Below are positions 46,444-54,727 of a stretch of DNA of 64,000 bases, piece after piece; the first letter of the stretch is position 1; every line of letters begins with the position of its first letter. Under the pieces are notes generated by a model that saw nothing but the letters and a program-made list of their open reading frames with translations, was not told the origin of the DNA and ran no database searches. The DNA is from Xylanimicrobium pachnodae JCM 13526 = NBRC 107786 (lineage in GTDB: Bacteria > Actinomycetota > Actinomycetes > Actinomycetales > Cellulomonadaceae), in assembly GCA_001592145.1 (NCBI GenBank), contig BCWJ01000003.1:124001-188000 (forward strand). Reading direction: 5' to 3'. The position numbers and the translations under genes are program-made.

Positions 46444-46737
46444 TCACCTCACCGGCGTCAGGACGACGTCGACGACGCCGCCGTCCGCGATCTTCTCCGC
46501 CACCCGCACCGCCCGCTTGACGGGCAGGACGTAACCCTTCTGCTCCTCGCTGGGGAACACGGACGTGGACCACGTGGTCGCCCCGACGGTGACCGTGACC
46601 TTGACGGACCCGAACCCGCGCGGCGGCAGCGGCAGCTCGGCGAGCTCGTCGGAGACGTCCGGTGGCACGGTCACGAACCACCACGCGTCGGTGCGAGCCG
46701 CCCACTGCCAGAGTCGCGCGGAGAACGTGAACTGCAC
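46444..46737 (-). CDS. DUF1905 protein
   Basis: A 97-residue protein starting MQFTFSARLWQWAARTDAWWFVTVP and ending with AEKIADGGVVDVVLTPVR. The pattern of a small beta-barrel with WWFVTVP and GYVLPVK fits DUF1905, function unknown. Single-gene unit, convergent with marC. Confidence 0.85.
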   Translation of the reverse strand: MQFTFSARLWQWAARTDAWWFVTVPPDVSDELAELPLPPRGFGSVKVTVTVGATTWSTSVFPSEEQKGYVLPVKRAVRVAEKIADGGVVDVVLTPVR

Positions 46738-46844
46738 CCGCCCACGCTAACCGCGTGGGTCGGGCGTCGCGGTCTGTCACGGCAACCCGTCGGTTGCCGT
46801 GACACACCGCGACACGGAACGCCCCGAGACTGGGCCGGACATGG

Positions 46845-46888
46845 CGGAGCCCGCCGCAGCCCCGGGCGGTGGGGTGCGGCGGGCTCCG
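46845..46888 (-). terminator. Hairpin after the DEAD-box helicase gene
   Basis: CGGAGCCCGCCGCA and TGCGGCGGGCTCCG form a perfect 14-base-pair stem, with extra CCCC/GGGG pairing inside, 15 bases beyond the helicase stop. The rest of 46738-46902 holds no gene. Confidence 0.8.
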
Positions 46889-46902
46889 TGGTGTTGCGTC
46901 GG

Positions 46903-48624
46903 TCAGGACTCCGGGGTCGGCGTCGTCGTCCCCTCGACCGGGCGGCCGCCGCGTGTGCGGCGCCGGTTGCGGGTGCGGCGACGCGGTGCGTCACCGGCCT
47001 GCGTGCTCCCGGAGGTGGCCGACGACGACGCGGCGTCTGCGGAGCCGGCGGCGTGGTCCGCCGAACCCTGATCGCGGGCCGGACGCTCGCCCGAGCCGCC
47101 GCGGCTGCGCCCGCCGCCCTCACGCCCGCCACCCTCACGGCCGCCGCTGTCTCGGCCGCCGCCGCGAGGACCGCGGCCCCCGTCGCGCGAACCACCGGAC
47201 CGGGTGCCCTGGGCGCGCTGCGGGCTGTTGCGCTTGCCGGTCTCGCCCAGGTCCTCGACCGCCTCGGCATCCAGGCCGGCGAGCGTGCGCCGGTCCTTGG
47301 GCAGGCGCCCCTTGGTGCCCTCGGGGATGTGCAGGTCGGTGAACAGGTGCGGCGACGTCGAGTACGTCTCGACCGGCTCGGGGTGGCCCGTCTCCAGCGC
47401 CTTGTCGATGAGCGACCAGCGCGGCATGTCGTCCCAGTCCACGAACGTGACGGCCGTGCCCTTGTTGCCGGCGCGGCCCGTGCGGCCCACGCGGTGCAGG
47501 TAGGTGCGCTCGTCCTCCGGGCACTGGTAGTTGACCACGTGCGTCACGTCGTCCACGTCGATGCCGCGAGCCGCCACGTCGGTGGCCACGAGTACGTCGA
47601 TGTTGCCGTTGCGCAGCGCGCGCAGGGCCTGCTCGCGGGCGCCCTGGCCCAGGTCGCCGTGCAGCGCTCCGGCCGCGAACCCGCGCTCACGCAGCTCGTC
47701 GCTCACCTTCGCGGCCGTGCGCTTGGTGCGCGCGAACACGATGGTGCGCCCCCGGCCCTCGGCCTGGAGCAGACGCGCGAGCACCTCGATCTTGTCGAGC
47801 GCGTGCGCCCGGTACACCACCTGCGTGATGTTCTTGACGGTCGCGCCCGCGTCGTCGGGGTCGGCCGCGCGGATGTGCGTGGGCTGCGACATGTACCGGC
47901 GGGCCATCGACACGACCGCGCCCGGCATGGTCGCCGAGAACAGCATGGTGTGCCGCTTGGCGGGCAGGCGCGACAGGATCTTCTCGACGTCGGGCAGGAA
48001 GCCCAGGTCGAGCATCTCGTCCGCCTCGTCCAGCACGATGGTCGCGGCGCGCAGCAGGCTCAGGTGGCCCTGGTTGAGCAGGTCGACCATGCGGCCCGGC
48101 GTGCCCACCACGACCTCCGCGCCGCGCACGAGCTGCTCGATCTGCGGCTCGTACGCACGCCCGCCGTAGATCTGGATGACGCGAAGGCTCGGGCGGTGGG
48201 CGCTCGCGGTGGCGAGGTCACCGGCCACCTGCACGGCGAGCTCGCGCGTCGGCGCGATGACGACGGCCTGCGGCTTGCCGGGGGCGACCAGCTCGTCCCA
48301 GCCGGGCTCGCCGGGGGCGACCACGCGGTTGAGCAGCGGGATGCCGAAGCCCAGCGTCTTGCCGGTACCCGTCTTGGCCTGGCCGATGATGTCGTGCCCC
48401 TGGAGGGCGACGGGCAGCGTCATCGCCTGGATGGGGAAGGGGTGGGTGATGCCGACGTCGGTGAGCGCGTCGACGATCTCCTGGCGGACGCCGAAGTCCG
48501 CGAAGGAGACGTCCTGGCGCTGGATGGAGGACGCGGCGTGGTGCGCCTTGGTGGCATTGGGGGCGGCGAGCGCGGACGCGGCGGAACCCGCCGGCGCGAC
48601 GGCCGTTTCTTCGATGGAGGTCAC
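46903..48624 (-). CDS. DEAD-box RNA helicase
   Basis: A 573-residue ATP-dependent RNA helicase. Motifs in order: Q-motif region (FADFGVRQEIVDALTDVGITHPFPIQ), AKTGTGKT, PTRELA, TPGRMVD, DEADEML, SAT, IVFARTKR, ATDVAARGIDV and HRVGRTGRAG. After residue 440 comes a disordered tail with RGG-like repeats (GGRGPRGGGRDSGGREGGG) and a basic end (RRRTRNRRRTRGGR), typical of RNA-binding CsdA/RhlE types. The synteny with the ferritin-like and DUF3107 genes matches mycobacterial Rv3211. It has a leader of up to 279 bases shared with the divergent gene. Confidence 0.95.
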   Translation of the reverse strand: MTSIEETAVAPAGSAASALAAPNATKAHHAASSIQRQDVSFADFGVRQEIVDALTDVGITHPFPIQAMTLPVALQGHDIIGQAKTGTGKTLGFGIPLLNRVVAPGEPGWDELVAPGKPQAVVIAPTRELAVQVAGDLATASAHRPSLRVIQIYGGRAYEPQIEQLVRGAEVVVGTPGRMVDLLNQGHLSLLRAATIVLDEADEMLDLGFLPDVEKILSRLPAKRHTMLFSATMPGAVVSMARRYMSQPTHIRAADPDDAGATVKNITQVVYRAHALDKIEVLARLLQAEGRGRTIVFARTKRTAAKVSDELRERGFAAGALHGDLGQGAREQALRALRNGNIDVLVATDVAARGIDVDDVTHVVNYQCPEDERTYLHRVGRTGRAGNKGTAVTFVDWDDMPRWSLIDKALETGHPEPVETYSTSPHLFTDLHIPEGTKGRLPKDRRTLAGLDAEAVEDLGETGKRNSPQRAQGTRSGGSRDGGRGPRGGGRDSGGREGGGREGGGRSRGGSGERPARDQGSADHAAGSADAASSSATSGSTQAGDAPRRRTRNRRRTRGGRPVEGTTTPTPES

Positions 48625-48677
48625 TTGTGCCTTCGGTCTGTAGGCGGCGCGGCGCGCTGGCGGGGGCTCCGGGCTTC

Positions 48678-48708
48678 GTCGGTCGAGCGTGTCGAGACCT
48701 TCGAAACC
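48678..48708. repeat. GGTCGAGCGTGTCGAGACC-type element
   Basis: GTCGGTCGAGCGTGTCGAGA followed by CCTTCGAAACC lies in the leader between the divergent helicase and ferritin-like genes. It resembles the dispersed actinobacterial GGTTGAG-CTTGTCGAAACC repeat, related to those at 29292 and 46418. Confidence 0.5.
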
Positions 48709-48909
48709 GTCGCAACGACCGGGATCGGCGCGTCACACCGTGCGGACGGCAGCCGATCGTGAAAGGAACGTGCGAGGCCCCGCCGTGAGCGGCGGGCCGT
48801 CGCAGAAGATCTGCACGGGACGACCGGGCAACCGTGGTACGCACGCCATGGTACGCGAACCGGACGCGCTCCGGGGTATCGCGGGCGCCCCGCCCGTATC
48901 CTGATGGTC

Positions 48910-49575
48910 ATGACCACCCCCGACGACGCCGCCGTCATCGAGCTCGCCGGTCTCGCGGCGTACGTGCGGTTGCGGCTGTTCGGACTGGTCGGAGGGCACG
49001 TCATCGACGCCCCCGATCTCGACGCCGCGCACCGCATGATGACGGTGGCCTCGCGCGTGGGTGAGCAGCAGAAGGAGCTGCTCGCGATCGGCGCCGCACA
49101 CGGGTTGGAACCCGTCGAGTTCATGGGGCCGTTCGTCGGCATCCTCGACTCGTTCGAGTCGCGCACCGCGTCGTCCACCTGGTGGGAGGGCCTGCTCAAG
49201 GGCATCGTGGGGCACGGCGTGTCGTCCGACCTGTGCCGCCTGCTCGCGCGCGGCCTGCCCGACGACGACGCCGCCGCGATCCTCGCCGCCCTCACCTACG
49301 ACGCCGACGCCCCCGAACGGGTGACCTCCGTGGTGCGCGAGGCCACCGACGCCGACCCGCGCCTGGGCGCACGCCTGGCCCTGTGGGGCCGCCGCGTCGT
49401 CGGCGAGTCCCTGTCGCTGTGCCAGGAGCTGCTGGTCACGCGCCCCGGGCTCGGCGAACTCGCGCGTCAGGCGGCGTCGTCGTCGGACGCCTCGGTGGAC
49501 GCCGTCGCGTGGGTGATGAGCGAGCTGACCGCCGAGCACTCCCGGCGCATGGACCGCATGGGGCTGGCCGCCTGA
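48910..49575 (+). CDS. Ferritin-like-fold protein
   Basis: A 221-residue all-helical protein starting MTTPDDAAVIELAGLAAYVRLRLFG. Regularly spaced acidic and His residues (AHRMMTVASRVGEQQKEL, and later WVMSELTAEHSRRMDRMG) fit a ferritin-like di-iron or tRNA-hydroxylase-like four-helix bundle. Actinobacterial homologues sit beside the RNA helicase and DUF3107, as here. The start at 48910 is 7 bases after TATCCT (48897-48902), so leaderless; the ATG at 48904 lies between. Function unknown. Confidence 0.75.
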   Translation: MTTPDDAAVIELAGLAAYVRLRLFGLVGGHVIDAPDLDAAHRMMTVASRVGEQQKELLAIGAAHGLEPVEFMGPFVGILDSFESRTASSTWWEGLLKGIVGHGVSSDLCRLLARGLPDDDAAAILAALTYDADAPERVTSVVREATDADPRLGARLALWGRRVVGESLSLCQELLVTRPGLGELARQAASSSDASVDAVAWVMSELTAEHSRRMDRMGLAA

Positions 49576-49600
49576 CCGGCGCCCGTCGAGGGCGTGAGGC

Positions 49601-49825
49601 TCAGAGCGAGCCGAAGCCCACCCGGCGCGTCTCCTCCGGGCCCACCTCGACGTACCCGATCGTGGCGGTCGGCACCAGCACGCGACGCCCGCGGGTGTCC
49701 GTCAGCTCGAGCACGCCGCCGTCGGCGAGCGCCTTGGTGAGGACCTCGCCCACCTGGTCGGCCGTGAGGTCCGTCTCGACGGACAGCTCGCGCGGCAGGT
49801 TCTGCACGCCGATGGTGATCTCCAC
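49601..49825 (-). CDS. DUF3107 protein
   Basis: A 74-residue protein beginning EITIGVQNLPRELSVETDL and ending GYVEVGPEETRRVGFGSL, a good match to DUF3107 (mycobacterial TB9.4/Rv3208A group), function unknown. GTG at 49825 is chosen because AAGGAG lies 5 bases upstream; the ATG at 49846 would put that ribosome-binding site inside the gene. It is convergent with the ferritin-like gene and marks the left border of the accessory island. Confidence 0.85.
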   Translation of the reverse strand: MEITIGVQNLPRELSVETDLTADQVGEVLTKALADGGVLELTDTRGRRVLVPTATIGYVEVGPEETRRVGFGSL

Positions 49826-49956
49826 GATGACTCCTTGTGTCGGCACCTGACGGCGCGCTGAACGGACTGTGTCGATCCTATGGCGGGCGCCGGGCCGGGT
49901 GGCCGGGCGGCGTGGTGGTTTCGCGCAGGGCCGAGCGGGAGGTGAGGTGCGTGCCG

Positions 49957-50001
49957 TTGACGCCGCTGACCCGGGTGGCGAGAATGTAGCAACGTTGCTA
50001 C
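49957..50001 (+). promoter_or_regulatory. Toxin-antitoxin promoter and palindromic operator
   Basis: TTGACG (49957-49962) and GAGAAT (49980-49985) are 17 bases apart. Directly after the -10 comes the perfect 16-bp palindrome GTAGCAACGTTGCTAC (49986-50001), which would cover the transcription start. The ribosome-binding site GGAGGAG follows before the antitoxin ATG. The arrangement fits autoregulation by a Phd-type antitoxin. Confidence 0.75.
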
Positions 50002-50013
50002 GCAGGAGGAGTC

Positions 50014-50265
50014 ATGGTTCAGATGACGAGCCGGGAGTTCAACCACGACACCGCGGGCGCCAAGCGCGCCGCCGCTGAGGGCCCCGTCGTCGTCACGGAT
50101 CGAGGGCAGCCGTCGCACGTGCTGCTGACCTACTCCGATTACCTCGAGCTCGCCGGACTGCGACTCGACTTCACGGACCTCCTGGGCAGGCCGCACGGTG
50201 TCGAGGACGTCCACTTCGAGGTGCCGACGAACCGTGAGCTCCCGAGGCCCGCGGAGTTCGCATGA
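50014..50265 (+). CDS. Phd/YefM-family antitoxin
   Basis: An 83-residue antitoxin. The N-terminal part VQMTSREFNHDTAGAKRAAAEGPVVVTDRGQPSHVLL is the Phd/YefM DNA-binding fold. The C-terminal part (DVHFEVPTNRELPRPAEFA) would wrap the toxin. GGAGGAG precedes the ATG. It overlaps the toxin gene by 4 bases (ATGA) and should repress its own promoter at the upstream palindrome. Confidence 0.92.
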   Translation: MVQMTSREFNHDTAGAKRAAAEGPVVVTDRGQPSHVLLTYSDYLELAGLRLDFTDLLGRPHGVEDVHFEVPTNRELPRPAEFA

Positions 50266-50690
50266 GCTTCCTCCTGGACACCAACGTCGTCTCGGAGCTG
50301 CGCAAGGTGCGCTCCGGCCGCGCCGACGTCAACGTCGCTGCGTGGGTGCGCGGCGTGCCTGCTGTCGAGCTCCACGTCTCCGCCGTGAGCATCCACGAGC
50401 TCGAGTATGGCGTCCGGCTCGCCGAGGCCCGCGACCCCGCGCAGGGCGAGATCCTGCGTCAGTGGCTGGACCGGTCCGTCCTGGTGGCGTTCGCCGGGCG
50501 CATCGTCCCTGTCGACGACGTCGTCGCCCGGCACGCCGCGGCCCTGCACGTGCCGGACCCGGCGCCGTACCGCGACGCGTTCATCGGCGCGACCGCACTG
50601 GTACACCGGATGACCCTGGTGACGCGGAACGTGCGGGACTTCGAACGGTTCGACGGGCTCGCCGTGCTCGACCCGTGGCCGGGCGGGTGA
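50262..50690 (+). CDS. PIN-domain toxin (VapC/FitB family)
   Basis: A 142-residue predicted ribonuclease toxin. The PIN acidic residues are all present: Asp in FLLDTNVVSEL (residue 6), Glu in SIHELEYGV, Asp in DAFIGATA, and Asp in TRNVRDFERF. The family's usual RNA target is tRNA or rRNA; the specific target is unknown. The length and the Phd-type partner point to the FitB-like branch. Intact and probably functional. Confidence 0.93.
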   Translation: MSFLLDTNVVSELRKVRSGRADVNVAAWVRGVPAVELHVSAVSIHELEYGVRLAEARDPAQGEILRQWLDRSVLVAFAGRIVPVDDVVARHAAALHVPDPAPYRDAFIGATALVHRMTLVTRNVRDFERFDGLAVLDPWPGG

Positions 50691-50787
50691 GGGGCGGGAC
50701 ATGTCACACGATGTAACACGTCCCGCGAACGTGTAAAGAAGCGGCGCGATTCTTAACACGACGGATCCCGTGGCATGTGGCGCCGGC

Positions 50788-51578
50788 TCAACGCCGACGG
50801 CGGACCAGGGATCCCATGACCCTGCGGAAGCGCGTCGGCCAGTCGTCCGGGGTGAACCGGACCGGCGTCGTCGGTGGTGGCGGGGTGGTTACGTCCGGAA
50901 CCGCCCCCGCCGCATCTGCCTCGTCGTCCGCTGGTATGTGCTTGACGTAGGGGCGCACCGGTGCGACAGCCAGTTGGAGGGACTGTTCATTCAGGAACGA
51001 GAGTGTCCCCGGCTGGAGGAAGACGATGGCGCCAGTGCTCGGGAGGCTCCCGCTGGCATGAATTGTCTCGAAACTGACTACGTCGTCGCTTCCAGGCCTC
51101 CGCGTGTGGATCACCTTGCGGGGCGTGCCGTCCTCGACACCGATCACGAAGGTGGCACCTGAGCGCCGCCAGAGGTCGAGGTGGAGGGTGTCGACCATGC
51201 GCGGTCGTTGATTCGCGCCGCTACCAGGAAAAGGATCCCGATGCTCCGCGGTATCCGTGCAGGGGTGTTTCGGCCAGGGATGCCCCAGCTCGTCGAAGTA
51301 GACGCGTGAGCCGTGCTCGTTGGAATGGAAGTACACCAGCGCGCCACAGACTGGGCATCGTGCGTTGGGGACGACCAAGCGTGGCCGAGACCTTGCGATG
51401 GGGGATGGCCAGGAGTCGCGCCCCGTGCGGGTTGGAGCGGGAGCCGGCGTGGAACGGGGTGTGTACGTGCTGGCCGTGACTGACCTGAGCCTTCACGGGT
51501 GACCGAGTGCGCGTTGACCCACGTCCGGGTGCCGTTCTTGTTGGTGCGGTAGTGGCCCGAGCGGCGGTACGTCGTCAC
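50788..51578 (-). pseudogene. Zinc-ribbon protein gene with a frameshift
   Basis: The GTG at 51578 overlaps the Res stop (GTGA) and begins TTYRRSGHYRTNKNGTRTWV, then NAHSVTREGSGQ. In that frame the sequence then becomes unlike protein. In another frame, open from about 51485, a Pro/Thr/Arg-rich linker leads to VVPNARCPVCGALVYFHSNE, SRVYFDELGHPWPKHPC (a four-Cys/His zinc ribbon) and a C-terminal domain ending at 50788. Joining them needs one extra base near 51480. So the gene is frameshifted, or the sequence lacks a base, or expression starts internally (for example TTG at 51378, 196 residues). I recognise the two-part layout from actinobacterial hypothetical proteins, but not a function. Confidence 0.75.
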
Positions 51579-54500
51579 GAGGGCGCTCCCACGATCGTGA
51601 GCAGCTCCGCGTAGGAGTCGACGACGTCGTAGGTCACGTCGGCATTCTCCTTTGCGTTGAGCGCATCGAAGAACCGCTTGGCGCACTCGATCTTGGCCTC
51701 CTCAGCACCCTTGAGCTGGAGGGATGACAGCGACCCCTTCGTCTCGGCGACGAAGTAGATGTGCTTGGTGCGCCCCTCGTGGAAGGCGATCGCCCAGTCC
51801 GGGTTGTAGTCCCCGACGGGGGTGGGGATGAAGAACCCGCGGGGGAGCTTCGCGTAGACGGCCACCTCCGCCGCGGCATCGAGCTGCTCGACGAACCGCC
51901 GCTCTACCTTCGAGTCCGTCACCACGTAGTCGTACACGTGCTTGTTGAGCTTGCGCGACGCCTTGGTGAAGTCCTGCTTCGTCTGGTTCTGCGTGAAGAT
52001 CGCCGACTCGAAGTGCTCGTCAAGGGTGTCGTAGGCCAGGTGCTCGATGATCACCGTGGCCTTCTGTTCGGTGATGATCCGGGACGCCTCGGTGATGAAG
52101 TGTTCCGGGTTGGCCCGGTACAGGCTGAACGTGGCGGGGGAGATGCCCTGGAGGATGGCGGCGCAGGTGCGCCGCGTGAGCTTGGTCTTCTCCGCGACCT
52201 CGCCCAGCAGGTCGTACTTCACCTGTGACCGCGCCGAGGCCTCCGTATGCGTGCTGCTGCTGCGGCGCTCGAAGCCGTCACCGGTGCGCAGGCCGTCGGC
52301 GTCGAGCGCCTCGGACTGCAGGCCGGTCTCGACCACGTACTGGAGCGGCGCCACGCGCAGGGTCTTGTCGAGCTTGTCGACGCTCTTGCGGATGAGCTCG
52401 GCCGAGTCGAAAGCCACCTGGTAGACGACCTTGTGGTTGATGCGCGACCAGAGCTGCTGGAACTCCTTGCGGTGGAAGTTCGCGTCGTTGAGCGGGATCG
52501 CCTTGGGGCGCCGTCCGTCGCTCGGCTCGGGCAGGCCGCGCGCGACGACGTCGACGACGGGGAGCAACGCAGCGAGCACGGCGGGCGCAAGGAGACCCTT
52601 GGCCGGTGGGGCGGCGAAGTCCTGCGCGGCGCTCGCGGCCCGGTACTCGTCAGTGACGTGACCGTCGCCGGTGAGGTAGCCGTTGTACTCGAGGTAGGTG
52701 ACGAGCGCATGCGCCAGCTCCTTCTCGACGACGGTGGGTTCGCCGTCGAGGACGAACGTCTTGCCCACCAAGTACGCCTCGGTGACCTTGCGAGGCCGCC
52801 CGGCAGTAGCCTCGGCCAGCTCGTGCTGCAACCCGGAGACGAAGTCCGTGTACGACTCGTCGGTCACGACGGTCAGCTCGTTGATCTCGTGGACCAGCGC
52901 CTCGCCCACGGACTCCTTGTCGCGGCGGTTGCCCTGCTGATCGACGGCGAGGCGCAGCCCGCGGCCGATCTCCTGGCGCCGCGAGATGGTGTTGTCCGAC
53001 TTCTTGAGCATCCCCATGACGAACACGTTGGGGTTGTCCCACCCCTCACGCAGCGCCGAGTGGGAAAAGATGAATCGCACCGGCTCCTCGAACGACAGGA
53101 GTTGCTCCTTGTTCTTGAGGATCAGGTCGTACGCCGACGTGTCCGTCGAGCTGCCCTTCTCATCCCCTGTCCGGGCAACCTTCGGGTCGATCTGGCGGCC
53201 CTTCTTGTCGACGGAGAAGTACCCGGCGTGCGTGGCGGCGACGTCGATCGACTCCAAGTGGGCGCGATACCTTGCGGCGTCGTCGTCAAGGTCGAGCTGC
53301 GCATACGCGTCGTTCAACGCCTCGCGGTACTCCTCCTCGAACCAGCGCTGGTAGTCGCCCCGGGTGTCCTCGCGCTCGTAGTCGCGGTACTTGGCGACCT
53401 CGTCGATGAAGAACAGGGACAGCACCTTGATGCCCTGCGCGAAGAGCTGCCGCTCCTTGTCCAGGTGGGCGTGGATCACCTCGCGGATCTGGATGCGCCG
53501 CTTGGTCTCCTCAGTCACGTCCCGGTCGGCGAGCTGCCCGACGACGACGATGTCGCCGTTCGAGAGCTCGATGACGTCCCGGACGGCGTCGATGTCGGTG
53601 ACCACGAGGTTGCGGTACGCCTCAAGCCTGCCGGACAGGTCGTGCAGGCGGGTTCCCTTCTCCACCCAGCGCACCTGGCGGGTGATGGCCGTCTTACCCT
53701 GTACCGCGATCTCGACGCGCGCCCGGGGCAGGGCACCCTTGCGCACCTCGATGGTGTCGACGTACAGGTACGCGCTGGACCCTGACAGGCCCCGGACCGT
53801 GATGCCGCGCACCGCGATGCGCTTGACCAGCTTGTCGTTGTACGCGTCCACCGCGTCGAGCCGGTGCACCAGGTTGTGCCGCACCTTGTGCGTGGCCGAG
53901 TAGCGCAGGATGGCGAGGGCGTTGAACCGGGAGAGCGCCTCCAGTGACTTGGCGGCGCCGATCTTCTGCGGCTCGTCGATGATGACGATCGGGCGGTTCG
54001 CGGCGATCACGTCGATCGGCTTCCGGGACTGGAAGTCGTCGAGCTCCTCGTAGATGCGCCGGGCGTCCTTGCCGGTCGCGTTGAACGCCTGGATGTTGAT
54101 GATCATCACCTGCACGCCCGGGCTCGACGAGAACGACTCGACCTCGTGCAGGCGTGACGAGCTGTAGACGAACGCGCGCGGCTTGGTGCCGTACTCCTGC
54201 TGGAAGTGGTCGGCCGTGACCTCGAAGGACTTCATGACGCCCTCGCGGATCGCGATCGACGGCACGACCACGATGAACTTGCTCCACCCGTAGCGGCGGT
54301 TCAGTTCCATCATGGTCTTGATGTAGACGTAGGTCTTGCCCGTACCCGTCTCCATCTCGACGTCCAGGTTCGGGGCACCCTTCGCAGCGGCCGACGATGC
54401 CAGCGACGCGGACCGCTCGAGCAGAGGGTCCTGGGACTGAACCTGCTGGACGTTGCTGAGCAGGACGTCCGCCGGCAGCACGATCTCCGCGTTGCGGAAG

Positions 54501-54727
54501 CCGGAGTCCGGGGCATCAGGGCGAGTCCCGTGGGTCGCGCCTGTCGAGGCCCCGATCCCGAGTTCGCCCTGCACGGGTGTCCCCGCGGCGACCGACGCGG
54601 GCGCCGCGTGTCGACCCGGATCGATCCGGTACTCGACGCCCGACGTCTTCGGCTGGCCGGCGAAGCAGTCGACCACCGCGTCCACGGCCTCCGTCTGATA
54701 GCCCTGGACCTTGAACTGGAGCCGCAT
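51575..54727 (-). CDS. res: Type III restriction enzyme, Res subunit
   Basis: A 1,050-residue superfamily-2 helicase/nuclease. It carries METGTGKT (Walker A, 125-132), IIDEPQ (the DEPQ box of type III Res, 251-254), RYSATH (motif III), ALREGWDNPNVF and SRRQEIGRGLRL (motifs V and VI). At the C-terminus a PD-(D/E)XK nuclease site is seen: NPDWAI near 976 and VAETKGS near 994. It should cleave DNA in complex with Mod, driven by ATP. The ATG shares one base with the Mod stop (TGATG). Its length is typical of the family and all catalytic motifs are intact. Confidence 0.93.
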   Translation of the reverse strand: MRLQFKVQGYQTEAVDAVVDCFAGQPKTSGVEYRIDPGRHAAPASVAAGTPVQGELGIGASTGATHGTRPDAPDSGFRNAEIVLPADVLLSNVQQVQSQDPLLERSASLASSAAAKGAPNLDVEMETGTGKTYVYIKTMMELNRRYGWSKFIVVVPSIAIREGVMKSFEVTADHFQQEYGTKPRAFVYSSSRLHEVESFSSSPGVQVMIINIQAFNATGKDARRIYEELDDFQSRKPIDVIAANRPIVIIDEPQKIGAAKSLEALSRFNALAILRYSATHKVRHNLVHRLDAVDAYNDKLVKRIAVRGITVRGLSGSSAYLYVDTIEVRKGALPRARVEIAVQGKTAITRQVRWVEKGTRLHDLSGRLEAYRNLVVTDIDAVRDVIELSNGDIVVVGQLADRDVTEETKRRIQIREVIHAHLDKERQLFAQGIKVLSLFFIDEVAKYRDYEREDTRGDYQRWFEEEYREALNDAYAQLDLDDDAARYRAHLESIDVAATHAGYFSVDKKGRQIDPKVARTGDEKGSSTDTSAYDLILKNKEQLLSFEEPVRFIFSHSALREGWDNPNVFVMGMLKKSDNTISRRQEIGRGLRLAVDQQGNRRDKESVGEALVHEINELTVVTDESYTDFVSGLQHELAEATAGRPRKVTEAYLVGKTFVLDGEPTVVEKELAHALVTYLEYNGYLTGDGHVTDEYRAASAAQDFAAPPAKGLLAPAVLAALLPVVDVVARGLPEPSDGRRPKAIPLNDANFHRKEFQQLWSRINHKVVYQVAFDSAELIRKSVDKLDKTLRVAPLQYVVETGLQSEALDADGLRTGDGFERRSSSTHTEASARSQVKYDLLGEVAEKTKLTRRTCAAILQGISPATFSLYRANPEHFITEASRIITEQKATVIIEHLAYDTLDEHFESAIFTQNQTKQDFTKASRKLNKHVYDYVVTDSKVERRFVEQLDAAAEVAVYAKLPRGFFIPTPVGDYNPDWAIAFHEGRTKHIYFVAETKGSLSSLQLKGAEEAKIECAKRFFDALNAKENADVTYDVVDSYAELLTIVGAPS

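Noticed and set aside
46420-48762. A 780-codon open frame on the plus strand opposite the DEAD-box helicase gene
   Set aside because: The helicase reading is unambiguous. The opposite frame is low-complexity and spans terminators and intergenic DNA.
51144-51686. Full 180-codon frame as a separate gene upstream of the zinc-ribbon frame
   Set aside because: Only the part from GTG 51578 to about 51480 looks like protein. Before it the frame overlaps the Res coding end, and after it the sequence becomes Ser/Thr/Pro noise. It is better read as the first half of a frameshifted gene.
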